From Flagellimonas aurea (lineage in GTDB: Bacteria; Bacteroidota; Bacteroidia; Flavobacteriales; Flavobacteriaceae), in contig NZ_JAFLNL010000004.1 in NCBI RefSeq assembly GCF_017313785.1, forward strand, positions 292,649 through 356,648: a stretch of 64,000 nt of DNA, given 5' to 3'. Below the pieces are notes generated by a model. The model made no database searches, was not told where the DNA came from, and was given only the letters and a program-made list of their open reading frames with translations. Positions 15,552 through 27,984 of this stretch are shown in pieces; the stretch's first letter is position 1; each line of letters begins with the position of its first letter. The translations under genes were made by a program, and so were the position numbers.

Positions 15552-16940
15552 TTATAGGGAAGTGTAAAGATTGGCAAAGCCGTCCACCACAACGGAATCT
15601 TTAGTAATGACACATTTGTTAAGACCATCAATGATCATGGCCATTTGTAGCTCCTTAAAATTTTCTCCGTAGAATTGCTTCTCCTTATCCAAATTGTTCT
15701 CGCTCATGAGTTGTTTCCACTGCGAGTGGCTGGTTCTTAGATTGATGCCCAAAAAGTTATGATTCGGATATTTTCCTTCTAACTCAGCAATGTGCTTGCT
15801 TATATTTCTAAAGTGTCCTTTTTGTCCTGCTGTCCAGAAATAGAAAACGGTATTTTCTTTTTTGCCGGCTAAATCCTTTAATGATACTTTCTCATCATTG
15901 AAATTTAAAACTGCAATATCCGGGATGGTATTGTTGGGTTGAAGATTTTGTATTCCCTTGTATAAAAGCTCAATCTCTTGCTCATGCTCCTCATTTGTGG
16001 ATAGCGTCTTGAACTTATCTATAAAAGCTACGGATTCCTTATCAGGATTATGTTCCCACTTTAAATAGTCCACGGCAATATTCCGGAAAAGGTTGTTTCT
16101 CAATTCCTTTTCAACAACAATGCTATCTACAATGGCAAGCTTGTGTTGGTTAAAGTGCAAGCGATCGCTTACGGGTTTTTTGTTGCTGGAACAGTCATCT
16201 AGGCAGGTCATGTACGAAACGTTGCCTATATACCATTTCATAAAATCAAAATAAGGCTTTAAATAGGTTAAATCCTTGTTGTTGAAATCTATCTCTTTCC
16301 GATAACTGTAAAATTCGTTGCTGAGATCGTGTATGGTCTCTTCCCCTGTTTTCTTTTTATGATAGAAGGGATACTTTTCCTTTGTGATAAACGTATTGTA
16401 GTACACAGAAGCCTTGCCCATGGCCAAAGCTTTTGGGGGCAATTGGTCGTCGGAACTCAATTCGTTCAACAAGTCCAATTTATCCTTGTGTAAGGAGTCG
16501 ATTTTTTGGCTGAAAGCCTCAGGGTCTAGACTATAATAATCTTTTATCAGTTCCTCGTCACTTTCATTTTGTAAAAAAATTTCAATCAGAAAGTTGTTTA
16601 TTTCGCTTCCTTTTCCGGAAAACACAAGTGATTCATCAAACTCTACCGTATTAAGGCGCGCAACAAGACTGTCTCCTTTGCTCAAATACACATATTGAAG
16701 CTCAGGTGTGTGGTCAAAATGATATAAGCCATCTTCTAAGGTGTCGAGTTGAAAAGAAAAGTGGTTTTTTTCATCGAGCTTTACGGAATCCACAAAGTTA
16801 TCTTTGTGGTAAAGAACCACATAATCACTTGTAGGGTTTACAATTTCACCACCAAAAAAAACAGTGGAATTGTTCTCAGGGGAATCCGAGCACGATACAA
16901 TTGAAGAAATAAAAGTGAGGCTTAGTAAAAATCTTACCAT
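15552..16940 (-). CDS. thioredoxin-fold lipoprotein lacking the CxxC motif
   Basis: Predicted lipoprotein: starting at the internal Met (MVRFLLSLTFISSIVSC, 16940) gives a lipobox ending in Cys, while the longer frame to 16979 adds 13 residues that do not look like a signal peptide. 462 residues. The N-terminal part resembles the DUF4369-type beta domain of TlpA-like proteins, the middle is helical, and the C-terminal ~120 residues form a TlpA-type thioredoxin domain (IPDIAVLNFNDEKVSLKDLAG, then TVFYFWTAGQKGH). Where redox-active homologues have WCxxC, this protein has Gly-Gln-Lys-Gly-His, so no disulfide chemistry is expected. Convergent with transaldolase. Confidence 0.8.
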   Translation of the reverse strand: MVRFLLSLTFISSIVSCSDSPENNSTVFFGGEIVNPTSDYVVLYHKDNFVDSVKLDEKNHFSFQLDTLEDGLYHFDHTPELQYVYLSKGDSLVARLNTVEFDESLVFSGKGSEINNFLIEIFLQNESDEELIKDYYSLDPEAFSQKIDSLHKDKLDLLNELSSDDQLPPKALAMGKASVYYNTFITKEKYPFYHKKKTGEETIHDLSNEFYSYRKEIDFNNKDLTYLKPYFDFMKWYIGNVSYMTCLDDCSSNKKPVSDRLHFNQHKLAIVDSIVVEKELRNNLFRNIAVDYLKWEHNPDKESVAFIDKFKTLSTNEEHEQEIELLYKGIQNLQPNNTIPDIAVLNFNDEKVSLKDLAGKKENTVFYFWTAGQKGHFRNISKHIAELEGKYPNHNFLGINLRTSHSQWKQLMSENNLDKEKQFYGENFKELQMAMIIDGLNKCVITKDSVVVDGFANLYTSL

Positions 16941-17044
16941 ATATAGATACCAATCTATTTGACTTTCAAATGTAAGCAACCCAGGAAGCTAAACTTGTTA
17001 AGGGCTAGTTAAAAGTTGTTAAACGGTGATTTTCCATCGTTTAA

Positions 17045-19458
<2,414 letters not shown>

Positions 19459-19667
19459 ACGAATTTTTCAGTAATCTACTCAAATTTAAGGAATTGAATT
19501 TTCGATTAGATGTCTTTGTCAAAAACATTGGCGTTAAGTTTCTGTTAAATGGAATTATGGATAAAAATTAATTGAACCAAGTAAGCAAAAAAAGGTGTAT
19601 CTTATCGACGTTTTTGGTAGTTAATCGTAAAATCATACTAAGAGAAGCTTATAATTTGACCAACCGC

Positions 19668-20195
19668 ATGAACACCCCCGCAACCAAATTCTTCCTATGC
19701 CTTTGTCTGGCATTTTCATTTAACACAACTGCCCAAAATACATCCAATGCACTTTCGTACACGGGCAAGATGGATAATCATAAAATTTTGCTGGCAGCAG
19801 TAAATGCAACTGAACTGGGCTCTTTGCTTCAAAAATCAGGGCCATTTACCATTTTTGCGCCATCAGATGCTGCATTCGAAAAGTTCTCCAGCAATAAAAT
19901 AGCCGAGTTGATCAAAGCGGAGGATAAGAGGGCCCTAAAGTCGTTGTTGTCCTACCATATTGTTGCAGGCCAACTTACTGCTTCCCGTATGTTGCGTGCA
20001 ATAGGCAGGGGCAATGGTATGGCTAGTTTTACAACGGTGCAGGGCAAAAAGCTTATTGCGCACTTGGATGGCTATGATATTGTGCTTACCGACCCCATGG
20101 GAAACACAGCCAGGATTACAGCTGCAGACCTAAATCTGGAAAATGAAGGCGTTGTCCATGAAATAGATAGTGTTATCCTTCCGGCTCAGATGTAA
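19668..20195 (+). CDS. secreted fasciclin-domain (FAS1) protein
   Basis: Exported protein with one FAS1 domain, a fold used in cell adhesion. From the ATG at 19668 the signal peptide is MNTPATKFFLCLCLAFSFNTTAQ, cut about after AQ; a longer frame from a TTG at 19572 adds no signal-like sequence. FAS1 marks: LLAAVNATELGSLLQKSGPFTIFAPSDAAF (H1 region), LLSYHIVAGQLTAS (the YH motif of box H2) and EGVVHEIDSVILP at the end. 175 residues, a single-domain form. Convergent with pheT, with 3 bp between stops. Confidence 0.88.
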   Translation: MNTPATKFFLCLCLAFSFNTTAQNTSNALSYTGKMDNHKILLAAVNATELGSLLQKSGPFTIFAPSDAAFEKFSSNKIAELIKAEDKRALKSLLSYHIVAGQLTASRMLRAIGRGNGMASFTTVQGKKLIAHLDGYDIVLTDPMGNTARITAADLNLENEGVVHEIDSVILPAQM

Positions 20196-20198
20196 TTT

Positions 20199-22610
20199 TT
20201 AACGAAGTTCTGCTCCCAATTCCTTTTGATACTGGGCCAAAAGTTTGCCCATGATCTTGTCGATTTGTTTGTCTGCCAAGGTTTTCTTTTCATCCATCAA
20301 CGTGAAGCTTACAGCGTAGGATTTTTTGCCCTCGGGCAAGTTTTTTCCAGTGTACACATCGAACAGGTTTACTTTTTTAAGCAATTTTTTCTCTGTATTC
20401 CAAGCAATATCGTATACTTTTTGGAAAGAGATCGATTCATCCAACAGTAGTGCAAAATCTCGCGTCACCTCTGGGAACTTTGGAATTTCTTTGAAAGAAA
20501 CATTTTGTGTGCTTACCGATTCCAGAATAGCATCCCAATCCAAGTCCGCATAGAACACCTCCTGTTTAATATCGAATTTTTTAATGTCTGCCTTGCCCAC
20601 TAAACCGAGCGATACCAGGACTTTGTCGTTCTTCACATAAGAAATACCTTCGGCGTAACCTGATTCGGCCAATGGTTTTGTATCGATGTCTCTTAACCCT
20701 AAACGTTCCAAAACATTGTCAACTATACCTTTTAGGTAGAAAAACTCTGATTTTTTAGAGGCCACCGACCAACTGTTTTGGTTACGGTCGCCTGAGATGA
20801 AAATGGCCAAATGTTGTTTTTCTATATGTTCTCCGTTCACTTTGTGATACGTTTTTCCGAACTCGAACAACTTAAGGTCCGTTTTTTGGCGATTGTGGTT
20901 ATAGCTTACCGTTTGGAGTCCTGAATGAAGCATGGAGGTCCTTAGCACGGATAAGTCGGAGCTCAATGGATTCAACATCTGAACAGCGCTATCATCCGTA
21001 GAAGTAATATCCGATGAGACCAGACTGTTGGTCATTATCTCATAAAAACCTTTTGCGGCAAGCATATTTCCAACCAAATCTTGGATTCTGTAGTTTTCGA
21101 ATCGTGATGTTTTGGCAATGGATGCGTTCAGTTTTTCCTTAAAGTCAATGTTGTTATAGCCGTAAACCCTTAGGATTTCCTCGATAACATCAACCTCTCT
21201 TGTTACATCCACCCTATACGCAGGAATGGTTAAGCCAAGCCCCGATTCGGTTACATTGTTGATGCGGATTTCCAACGAAGAAAGAATCGATTTGATGGTA
21301 TCCTGTGGAATCTCCTGACCAATCAATGAGTGAATTTTATTGAAGGTCAAGAATACTTGTCTATCCTGTGGTTTTTTCGGAAATAAGTCAACAATCTCCG
21401 AAGTGATATATCCGCCAGCAATTTCCCTTATTAACAATGCAGCCCTTTTCAATGCATATTTGGTCAAATTGATATCGATGCCCCTTTCAAATCGAAACGA
21501 AGCATCAGTATTAAGACCATGTCTTTTGGCTGTCTTTCTAATTGAAACAGAGTCAAAGTAGGCACTTTCCAAAAATATGGAAGTGGTGTGTTCCGTAACC
21601 CCGGAGTGAAGCCCTCCAAAAACACCAGCAATGCACATTGGGGTTCCGGCGTCACAAATCATAAGGTCGTCTTCGTGCAATTCGCGTTCTACACCATCCA
21701 ATGTGGTGAACTTGGTGCCACTTGGCAAAGTTTTTACCTCTACTTTGGTACCTTTTATTTTAAATGCATCAAAGGCATGCAATGGCTGGCCCAGTTCGTG
21801 AAGCACATAGTTGGTGACGTCCACAACATTGTTTATTGGGGTCAATCCAATGGATTTTAGCCTATTTTTTAGCCAATCCGGAGAATCCTGTACAACCAGA
21901 TTACTTATGGTTACACCGCAATATCTTGGAGCAAGGTTGCTTTCTAAAACCTCTACGTCGACCTTTAAAGAGCGGTTGTCGATAGAAAAGTTGCTTACGG
22001 AGGGGGTAACCAGTTCTTTTTGGATTTCTTTTTGCTCCAAACCAGCCTTAAGGTCACGGGCTACGCCAAAATGGCTCATGGCATCAGCCCGGTTAGGGGT
22101 AAGGCCTATTTCAAAAACCTCGTCATTTTCAATGTCAAAAACTTTGGAACAAGGCGTGCCAGGAATCAATTCCTCATTGAGGACCATAATCCCATCGTGG
22201 CTTTCACCAATACCTATTTCATCTTCGGCACAGATCATTCCTTCGCTTACCTCACCACGGATTTTTCCTTTCTTGATGACCCAAGCTTCACCTTCTGGAG
22301 TGTAGAGCGTGGTTCCAACAGTGGCAACAGGTACTTTTTGTCCGGCAGCTACGTTGGGTGCGCCACAAACAATCTGTAATGGTGCTTCTTGGCCAATATC
22401 TACCGTAGTTAACTTTAGCTTGTCTGCATTCGGGTGTTTTTCGCAAGTAAGCACTTGTCCTACCACTATACCTTTTAATCCACCCTTAACTGATTCAAAT
22501 TGAGATATGCCCTCAACCTCAAGCCCGAGGTCAGTTAACAGTTCACCTGTTTTTTGAGCGTCCCAATCAACTTGCAAAAATTGTTTTAACCAGTTATAAG
22601 AAATCTTCAT
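20199..22610 (-). CDS. pheT: phenylalanine--tRNA ligase beta subunit
   Basis: Subunit of the (alpha-beta)2 synthetase that charges tRNA-Phe. 803 residues, normal length. Domains in order: EMAP/OB tRNA-binding fold at about 40-150 (VGQVLTCEKHPNADKLKLTTVD, IVCGAPN), B3/B4 editing domain (about 200-400, with the hydrolytic HDGV-like region), B5, the inactive synthetase-like core, and the C-terminal ferredoxin-like anticodon-binding domain (FPEVTRDFALLLDE). pheS is not in the window, so the two subunits are encoded apart here. A consensus promoter lies at 22630-22660. Confidence 0.97.
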   Translation of the reverse strand: MKISYNWLKQFLQVDWDAQKTGELLTDLGLEVEGISQFESVKGGLKGIVVGQVLTCEKHPNADKLKLTTVDIGQEAPLQIVCGAPNVAAGQKVPVATVGTTLYTPEGEAWVIKKGKIRGEVSEGMICAEDEIGIGESHDGIMVLNEELIPGTPCSKVFDIENDEVFEIGLTPNRADAMSHFGVARDLKAGLEQKEIQKELVTPSVSNFSIDNRSLKVDVEVLESNLAPRYCGVTISNLVVQDSPDWLKNRLKSIGLTPINNVVDVTNYVLHELGQPLHAFDAFKIKGTKVEVKTLPSGTKFTTLDGVERELHEDDLMICDAGTPMCIAGVFGGLHSGVTEHTTSIFLESAYFDSVSIRKTAKRHGLNTDASFRFERGIDINLTKYALKRAALLIREIAGGYITSEIVDLFPKKPQDRQVFLTFNKIHSLIGQEIPQDTIKSILSSLEIRINNVTESGLGLTIPAYRVDVTREVDVIEEILRVYGYNNIDFKEKLNASIAKTSRFENYRIQDLVGNMLAAKGFYEIMTNSLVSSDITSTDDSAVQMLNPLSSDLSVLRTSMLHSGLQTVSYNHNRQKTDLKLFEFGKTYHKVNGEHIEKQHLAIFISGDRNQNSWSVASKKSEFFYLKGIVDNVLERLGLRDIDTKPLAESGYAEGISYVKNDKVLVSLGLVGKADIKKFDIKQEVFYADLDWDAILESVSTQNVSFKEIPKFPEVTRDFALLLDESISFQKVYDIAWNTEKKLLKKVNLFDVYTGKNLPEGKKSYAVSFTLMDEKKTLADKQIDKIMGKLLAQYQKELGAELR

Positions 22611-22629
22611 AGCCCGTTTTTAGAGGGCA

Positions 22630-22660
22630 CAAATATATAACAATAGGGGAACAGATTCAA
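22630..22660 (-). promoter_or_regulatory. pheT promoter (TTG-N20-TATATTTG)
   Basis: On the minus strand TTG (22660-22658), a 20-nt spacer and TATATTTG (22637-22630), 19 nt before the pheT ATG. Complete match to the Bacteroidota consensus. Confidence 0.7.
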
Positions 22661-22739
22661 CGATAATAATAACCATAAACCTATAGAAATGCTCTGTTTT
22701 AAAATGTATTCCCTACATTTAGGTAAAATCTTTCATTTT

Positions 22740-23996
22740 ATGACAAGAATCAGGTTGGCAATGCTGGGGCTTTTGATTCTTATGGCCTCTTGCAAAAAAG
22801 AAGGGAAAGGAAATCTTAAAATTGGTCACTGGCTGGGAACTATGGAAGTTTCGGAGTCGCAAATGCTACCATTTGAGTTTACCGTTTCCCAAAACGATGA
22901 AGGTGGATATGTAATGAAAGTATACAACGCCGAAGAGGTAGTGGAGATCGATGAGTTTACATTTGATGGCGACTCCATCGATATTCGTATGCCCATTTTT
23001 GAAGGTCATATTGTTGGAACGTACACTGCTACTGAAATCACAGGGGAATTTATTGAGGAAAGTAAGGAGAGAAGTGTTCCCTTTAGGGCTGTGCACGGTC
23101 CGCAAGACCGTTTTGATGCGGAGAAACCAGCTGATGTGAACATTTCAGGTATCTGGGAGACCTATTTTAAAGTGAACACGGAGGATGAATATCCTGCCAA
23201 GGGTATTTTTATGCAGAACGGCAATGAGGTAAAGGGAACTTTTAGGACCAACACAGGAGATTATCGCTATTTGGAAGGAGTGGTGACAGGAGATAGTATG
23301 AAATTGTCCGCTTTTGATGGTTCCCACGTGTTTCTATTTTTGGCCCAAGTGACCGATAGTACTTTGGACGGAAAGTTTTACTCCGGACAACATTCCATTC
23401 AGGAGTTTTTAGGGGCCAGAAACGAAGCTTTTGAGCTTCCCGACTCGAACGAACTCACCTATTTACGTGAAGGCTATGATAAATTTGATTTTACTTTTCC
23501 GAACAGTGAAGGACAAATGGTAGGACTGGATGACCCAGTGTTCCAAGGAAAGCCGGTACTGATCCAGATTATGGGAACATGGTGTACCAATTGTTTGGAC
23601 GAAACCCGATTCTATGTGGATTTTATTAAGAACAACCCCGATTTGGATGTGCAATTTGTGGGGTTAGCATTCGAGTATTCCAAAACCGAGGAAAAGGCCT
23701 TCGAAGGTATAAATAGATTAAAAGAGCGAGAAGATGTGCCGTATCCTATTCTATTGGCGCAATATGGGACATCGAACAAGCAAAAGGCCAACGAGAAGTT
23801 GCCCATGTTGAATCATATTCTTTCATACCCTACTACCATTTACATTGATAAATTCGGAAAAGTCAAGAAGATTCACACAGGTTTTAATGGACCGGCCACT
23901 GGTAAAAAGTTTATCGAATTTAAAGAAGAGTTCAATAAAACCATTCAAGAGTTGACAGCGCCACAGGAAACCGAAGAAAACAGCGAAGCTATATAA
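22740..23996 (+). CDS. TlpA-family thiol-disulfide lipoprotein
   Basis: Envelope lipoprotein: MTRIRLAMLGLLILMASC from the ATG at 22740, with a lipobox before Cys18 (the frame is open 17 codons further up). A central beta-rich domain of about 220 residues is followed by a thioredoxin domain with the redox motif WCTNC in IQIMGTWCTNCLDETRF, and the cis-Pro stretch SYPTTIYIDKFGKV. Likely a periplasmic disulfide reductase or isomerase. Its end overlaps the convergent leuB stop by 8 bp. Confidence 0.87.
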   Translation: MTRIRLAMLGLLILMASCKKEGKGNLKIGHWLGTMEVSESQMLPFEFTVSQNDEGGYVMKVYNAEEVVEIDEFTFDGDSIDIRMPIFEGHIVGTYTATEITGEFIEESKERSVPFRAVHGPQDRFDAEKPADVNISGIWETYFKVNTEDEYPAKGIFMQNGNEVKGTFRTNTGDYRYLEGVVTGDSMKLSAFDGSHVFLFLAQVTDSTLDGKFYSGQHSIQEFLGARNEAFELPDSNELTYLREGYDKFDFTFPNSEGQMVGLDDPVFQGKPVLIQIMGTWCTNCLDETRFYVDFIKNNPDLDVQFVGLAFEYSKTEEKAFEGINRLKEREDVPYPILLAQYGTSNKQKANEKLPMLNHILSYPTTIYIDKFGKVKKIHTGFNGPATGKKFIEFKEEFNKTIQELTAPQETEENSEAI

Positions 23997-25107
23997 TGGT
24001 CGATTTCCCCAAGTCGATGTTTTCATCGTTCATAAGGGTATCATCTTCAATATCTACAATGTTATGTGCGATAAAATCACCAACTTGATTGGTTCCGTAT
24101 TGACTGTTTTCCTTTAAATCCGGAGTTACAATTCCTTTTTTTAGTGATTTGTCCACCGCTTTTTTGATGGCCCATGCTTCCTCAATAAGTCCAAAGTGTT
24201 CCAAAAGCATTGCAGCGGATAGTATGGAGGCAATCGGGTTTGCAATATCTTTCCCCTTTGCTTGTGGGTATGAACCGTGGATAGGTTCGAACAGCGCATT
24301 TTCTTCACCTATCGAAGCTGAGGCCAACAATCCTATAGAACCACCGATAACACTGCCTTCGTCGGAAATAATATCTCCGAACATGTTCTCTGTCAAAATA
24401 ACATCAAACTGTCTAGGGTTGAGTATAATCTGCATTGCGGCATTGTCCACAAATAAAAAATCCAATGCAACTTCGGGGTAGCTTTCACCAATTCGTTTTA
24501 CAACCTTGCGCCAAAGCCTTGAGGATTCCAAAACATTCGCTTTGTCCACCAAAGTAAGTTTCTTTTTTCTTCCTTTAGCTGCTTTAAAGGCCAAATGTGC
24601 GATACGGCTTATTTCAGCTTCGCTATATTCATAAAGGTCGGAAGCTTTTGTGCCTTCCTCGTTCAATTTTTTCTCCCCAAAATATATTCCTCCTGTGAGC
24701 TCACGGTAGATTACAAAATCGGTACCGCTGATTACTCTCTTTTTTAAAGGAGATTTGTCCAACAAAGTTGGGTGGGACAAAACAGGTCTTATATTCGCAA
24801 AAAGTCCTAGCTCTTTTCGTAATTGGAGCAAACCCTGTTCGGGTCGCACTTTGGCATCTGGGTCGTTGTCGTATTTTGGGTCGCCAATGGCGCCAAAAAG
24901 GACTGCATCCGATTCTTTGCAAAGCTTTAGGGTAGCATCGGGTAGGGGAGTTCCTTTTTTATCGATGGCGATGGCGCCAACAGGAGCTTCTTTAAATATA
25001 AAACGTTGGTTGAAGGTCTCTTCAACAGCTTCCAGACATTTTACAGCCTGGGCCAGCACTTCGGGGCCCACACCATCTCCTGGAAGCAATGCAATTTTCA
25101 ATGTCAT
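23989..25107 (-). CDS. leuB: 3-isopropylmalate dehydrogenase
   Basis: NAD-dependent oxidative decarboxylation of 3-isopropylmalate in leucine synthesis. 372 residues. Family motifs: LPGDGVGPEV at the N-terminus, the substrate Arg cluster RPVLSHP, VIYRELTGGIYFG, VDKANVLESSRLWR, DNAAMQIILNPRQFD, LTENMFGDIISDE and EPIHGSYPQAKGKDIANP. It begins 12 bp after the leuA stop, so leuA and leuB form an operon. Unlike many flavobacteria, no ilv or leuCD genes adjoin. Confidence 0.97.
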   Translation of the reverse strand: MTLKIALLPGDGVGPEVLAQAVKCLEAVEETFNQRFIFKEAPVGAIAIDKKGTPLPDATLKLCKESDAVLFGAIGDPKYDNDPDAKVRPEQGLLQLRKELGLFANIRPVLSHPTLLDKSPLKKRVISGTDFVIYRELTGGIYFGEKKLNEEGTKASDLYEYSEAEISRIAHLAFKAAKGRKKKLTLVDKANVLESSRLWRKVVKRIGESYPEVALDFLFVDNAAMQIILNPRQFDVILTENMFGDIISDEGSVIGGSIGLLASASIGEENALFEPIHGSYPQAKGKDIANPIASILSAAMLLEHFGLIEEAWAIKKAVDKSLKKGIVTPDLKENSQYGTNQVGDFIAHNIVDIEDDTLMNDENIDLGKSTII

Positions 25108-25119
25108 ATGATACGCGTG

Positions 25120-26292
25120 TTACGCCAAACTTTTCATTCCGACATTGCTGGTTTCAACAATCTCGTGGATATCTTCATCCAAAATCTCCTTCTTCACGTC
25201 CGCATATTTCAAGAAGTTTTCATACACAGTGTCCAATTGAAGCTTTGTGAGTTCGTAACCTACTTTTTTAGCTCTGTATGCCAAGGCGGCACGCCCACTT
25301 CTAGCAGTCAAAACAATGGAGGATTCGCTCACGCCAACATCCTTAGGGTCGATGATTTCGTAAGTTTCCCTACGTTTGATCACACCATCTTGGTGGATTC
25401 CAGAGCTATGTGCAAATGCATTAGAGCCTACAATGGCTTTATTGGGCTGTACCGGCATTCCCATTTTTTGGGAAACCATGGTGCTGGTGTCCCATAATAA
25501 TTGACTGTTGATATTGGTGTCCAAGTTTAAATGTGGATGCTGCCTCATAATCATTACAACCTCCTCTAAAGAAGTGTTCCCGGCTCTTTCGCCTATACCA
25601 TTGATAGTACATTCAATTTGTCGTGCTCCGTTGATTACGCCTGCAATTGAATTTGCTGTGGCCAAACCAAGATCGTTATGGCAGTGACATGAAAGAATGG
25701 CTTTATCAATGCCTGTTACGTTTTCTTTCAAGTATTTCATTTTGGCACCGTATTCTTCAGGCAAGCAATAACCTGTGGTATCAGGAATGTTGAGCACGGT
25801 TGCCCCGGCCTTTATGACGGCCTCGCAAATACGGGCTAAAAATTCATTGTCCGTACGTCCGGCATCTTCAGCATAAAACTCCACATCTTCCACAAAAGTC
25901 TTGGCATAGGCTACCGCATCAACAGCACGCTCAATAATCTTATCTTGTGTAGAGTTGAATTTGTATTTGATGTGGGATTCAGAAGTTCCGATTCCGGTAT
26001 GTATTCTAGGTCTTTTTGCAATTTTGATGGCTTCAGCGGCCACTTCAATGTCTTTTTTCACGGCGCGGGTCAATCCACATACTGTAGCATTTTTGACCAA
26101 CTTTGCAATTTCGTTCACCGATTTGAAATCACCAGGGCTGGATATGGGGAAACCTGCCTCGATCACATCAACTCCGAGTTCATCCAATCGTTCGGCAATG
26201 ATCAATTTTTGTTCGGTATCCAGTTTACATCCTGGAACTTGTTCTCCATCTCTTAGTGTTGTGTCAAAAATTTCTACCTTATCTTTACCCAT
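25120..26292 (-). CDS. leuA: 2-isopropylmalate synthase, short form without regulatory domain
   Basis: First leucine-specific step: acetyl-CoA plus 2-ketoisovalerate. The DRE-TIM catalytic barrel is complete: RDGEQ at 14-18, the metal-binding pair His203/His205 in [11 protein letters not shown] and [14 protein letters not shown]. At 390 residues it stops after the subdomain that follows the barrel, with no room for the about 120-residue C-terminal leucine-binding LeuA dimer domain. It may therefore escape normal leucine feedback. Homocitrate or citramalate synthase is an alternative reading, but the leuB partner argues for LeuA. Confidence 0.93.
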   Translation of the reverse strand: MGKDKVEIFDTTLRDGEQVPGCKLDTEQKLIIAERLDELGVDVIEAGFPISSPGDFKSVNEIAKLVKNATVCGLTRAVKKDIEVAAEAIKIAKRPRIHTGIGTSESHIKYKFNSTQDKIIERAVDAVAYAKTFVEDVEFYAEDAGRTDNEFLARICEAVIKAGATVLNIPDTTGYCLPEEYGAKMKYLKENVTGIDKAILSCHCHNDLGLATANSIAGVINGARQIECTINGIGERAGNTSLEEVVMIMRQHPHLNLDTNINSQLLWDTSTMVSQKMGMPVQPNKAIVGSNAFAHSSGIHQDGVIKRRETYEIIDPKDVGVSESSIVLTARSGRAALAYRAKKVGYELTKLQLDTVYENFLKYADVKKEILDEDIHEIVETSNVGMKSLA

Positions 26293-26439
26293 GATATCAA
26301 CCTGATTTTTTCTATGACTAACGAAATTAGTAAAGCAAGGTTGAAGATGAAAGGCAGCCCGGATTGTGTTACAACGTTAAACTGCTTTTTGTTGTGTTCA
26401 ATTAACTGAAAAACAATACTTTAAATATTATTTTTTACG

Positions 26440-27984
26440 ATGACAAATGCCCATCAGGATGCTTTGTTTGTGCTGGTAAAATCGCTATCCAAATCTGAAA
26501 AACGCCAATTCAAACTATATGTTGGTCGATTGGGGGTGAATACGGATGCCAAGTTTTTGGCACTTTTTAACCTCTTGGATAAGATGCGAAAGTACGATGA
26601 AAAGCAAATTTTGGACAGCGGCATTGTCAAAAAATCACAGCTCTCCAACCTTAAAGCGCATTTGTACAAGCAAATATTGGTGAGCCTACGTTTGAACCCC
26701 GTGAACCAAAACGTTCGAATTCAAATTCGTGAACAATTGGATTTTGCTACGATTCTTTATCAAAAAGGCCTCTACAAACAGAGCTTGAAGATTTTGGAAA
26801 AAGCAAAAAGCTTCGCCATTGAGAACGAAGAGAAGAACGTAGCCTACGAAATCGTGGAGTTGGAAAAAGTAATCGAAACCCAATATATTACCAGAAGTAT
26901 TCCGGATCGGGCCGATGAACTTGCCGTTGAAGCCAAGGAACTTTCCGCACAAAATGTGATGACGAGTAAGCTTTCCAACCTTTCGCTGCAATTGTATGGG
27001 ATGATGCTGAAAGTAGGATATGTGCGTAGCGATGAAGACCTTCAAAAAGTAAAGAGTTACTTTGACGAGCATTTGCCCAAATATGATATTGAAAAGTTGG
27101 GTTTCCGAGAAAAATTATGGCTGTACAAAGCACATTTGTGGTACAGTCTGTTGATACAGGACTTTTTGTCAGCCTACAAATACGCAAGCAAATGGGTGGA
27201 CCTTTTCTACGAACACGAACATATGATTCCGCTTAACCCCGTGTTCTTTTTAAAAGGGAACCACTATTTATTGGAGTCCTTGTTCTTTGTGAAATATGCA
27301 TCACAGTTTAGACAAACTTTGGAGCGCTTGGAAGAGCAAGTTCAAGATCCTGGTTTTCCTAAAAACGACAATATAAGTTCACTTGCCTTTTTGTACATCA
27401 ACACCAACAAATTGAACCTTCATTTTTTGGAAGGTACTTTTGATAAGGGTGTTTACTTGGTGAACATTATCGAGTATGGCATTAAAAAACACCGACAACA
27501 GATTGATGAGCACCACATTATGTTGCTTTATTACAAAATTGCTTGCCTGTACTTTGGAAATGGAGATAACAAGAACTGTATTGCCTACCTCAAAAAAATC
27601 ATCTCCAACAAAAAACTGAAAATGCGAGAAGATTTGATGTGCTTTGCAAGGGTATTGAGCCTGGTAGCACATTATGAAGCGGGGATGGACTATCATTTGG
27701 AAGTTCAGCTTAAAAGTACGTACAAGTTCTTGCTGAAAATGAACGACTTGCACGAGGTGCAAAAGGAAATGATCAAATTCTTGCGAAACCTTGGGGATAT
27801 CTACCCGACCGATTTAAAAGGAGAGTTCCAAAAGTTGTACAATGAGTTGAAGAAGTACGAAAACCACCCCTACGAAAAAAGGGCGTTCCTGTATTTGGAT
27901 ATACTTTCGTGGTTAGAAAGCCATTTACAGAACAAGCCTGTTTCCGAAATCATCAGGGAAAAGGCATTGGCAATTACTCGCTAA
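26440..27984 (+). CDS. conserved hypothetical protein with helical repeats, 514 aa
   Basis: Soluble protein without signal peptide, almost entirely helical, with degenerate TPR-like pairs (LYQKGLYKQSLKILEKAKSFA, IACLYFGNGDNKNCIAYLKKII). The N-terminus LVKSLSKSEKRQFKLYVGRL is distinctive and basic. I do not know a function. It is divergent from leuA and overlaps the convergent pseudouridine synthase by 11 bp. Confidence 0.7.
   Translation: MTNAHQDALFVLVKSLSKSEKRQFKLYVGRLGVNTDAKFLALFNLLDKMRKYDEKQILDSGIVKKSQLSNLKAHLYKQILVSLRLNPVNQNVRIQIREQLDFATILYQKGLYKQSLKILEKAKSFAIENEEKNVAYEIVELEKVIETQYITRSIPDRADELAVEAKELSAQNVMTSKLSNLSLQLYGMMLKVGYVRSDEDLQKVKSYFDEHLPKYDIEKLGFREKLWLYKAHLWYSLLIQDFLSAYKYASKWVDLFYEHEHMIPLNPVFFLKGNHYLLESLFFVKYASQFRQTLERLEEQVQDPGFPKNDNISSLAFLYINTNKLNLHFLEGTFDKGVYLVNIIEYGIKKHRQQIDEHHIMLLYYKIACLYFGNGDNKNCIAYLKKIISNKKLKMREDLMCFARVLSLVAHYEAGMDYHLEVQLKSTYKFLLKMNDLHEVQKEMIKFLRNLGDIYPTDLKGEFQKLYNELKKYENHPYEKRAFLYLDILSWLESHLQNKPVSEIIREKALAITR

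Noticed and set aside
26293..26439. Riboswitch or leader peptide before leuA
   Set aside because: No branched-chain-rich peptide, no attenuator hairpin and no known riboswitch core seen in the 147 bp.
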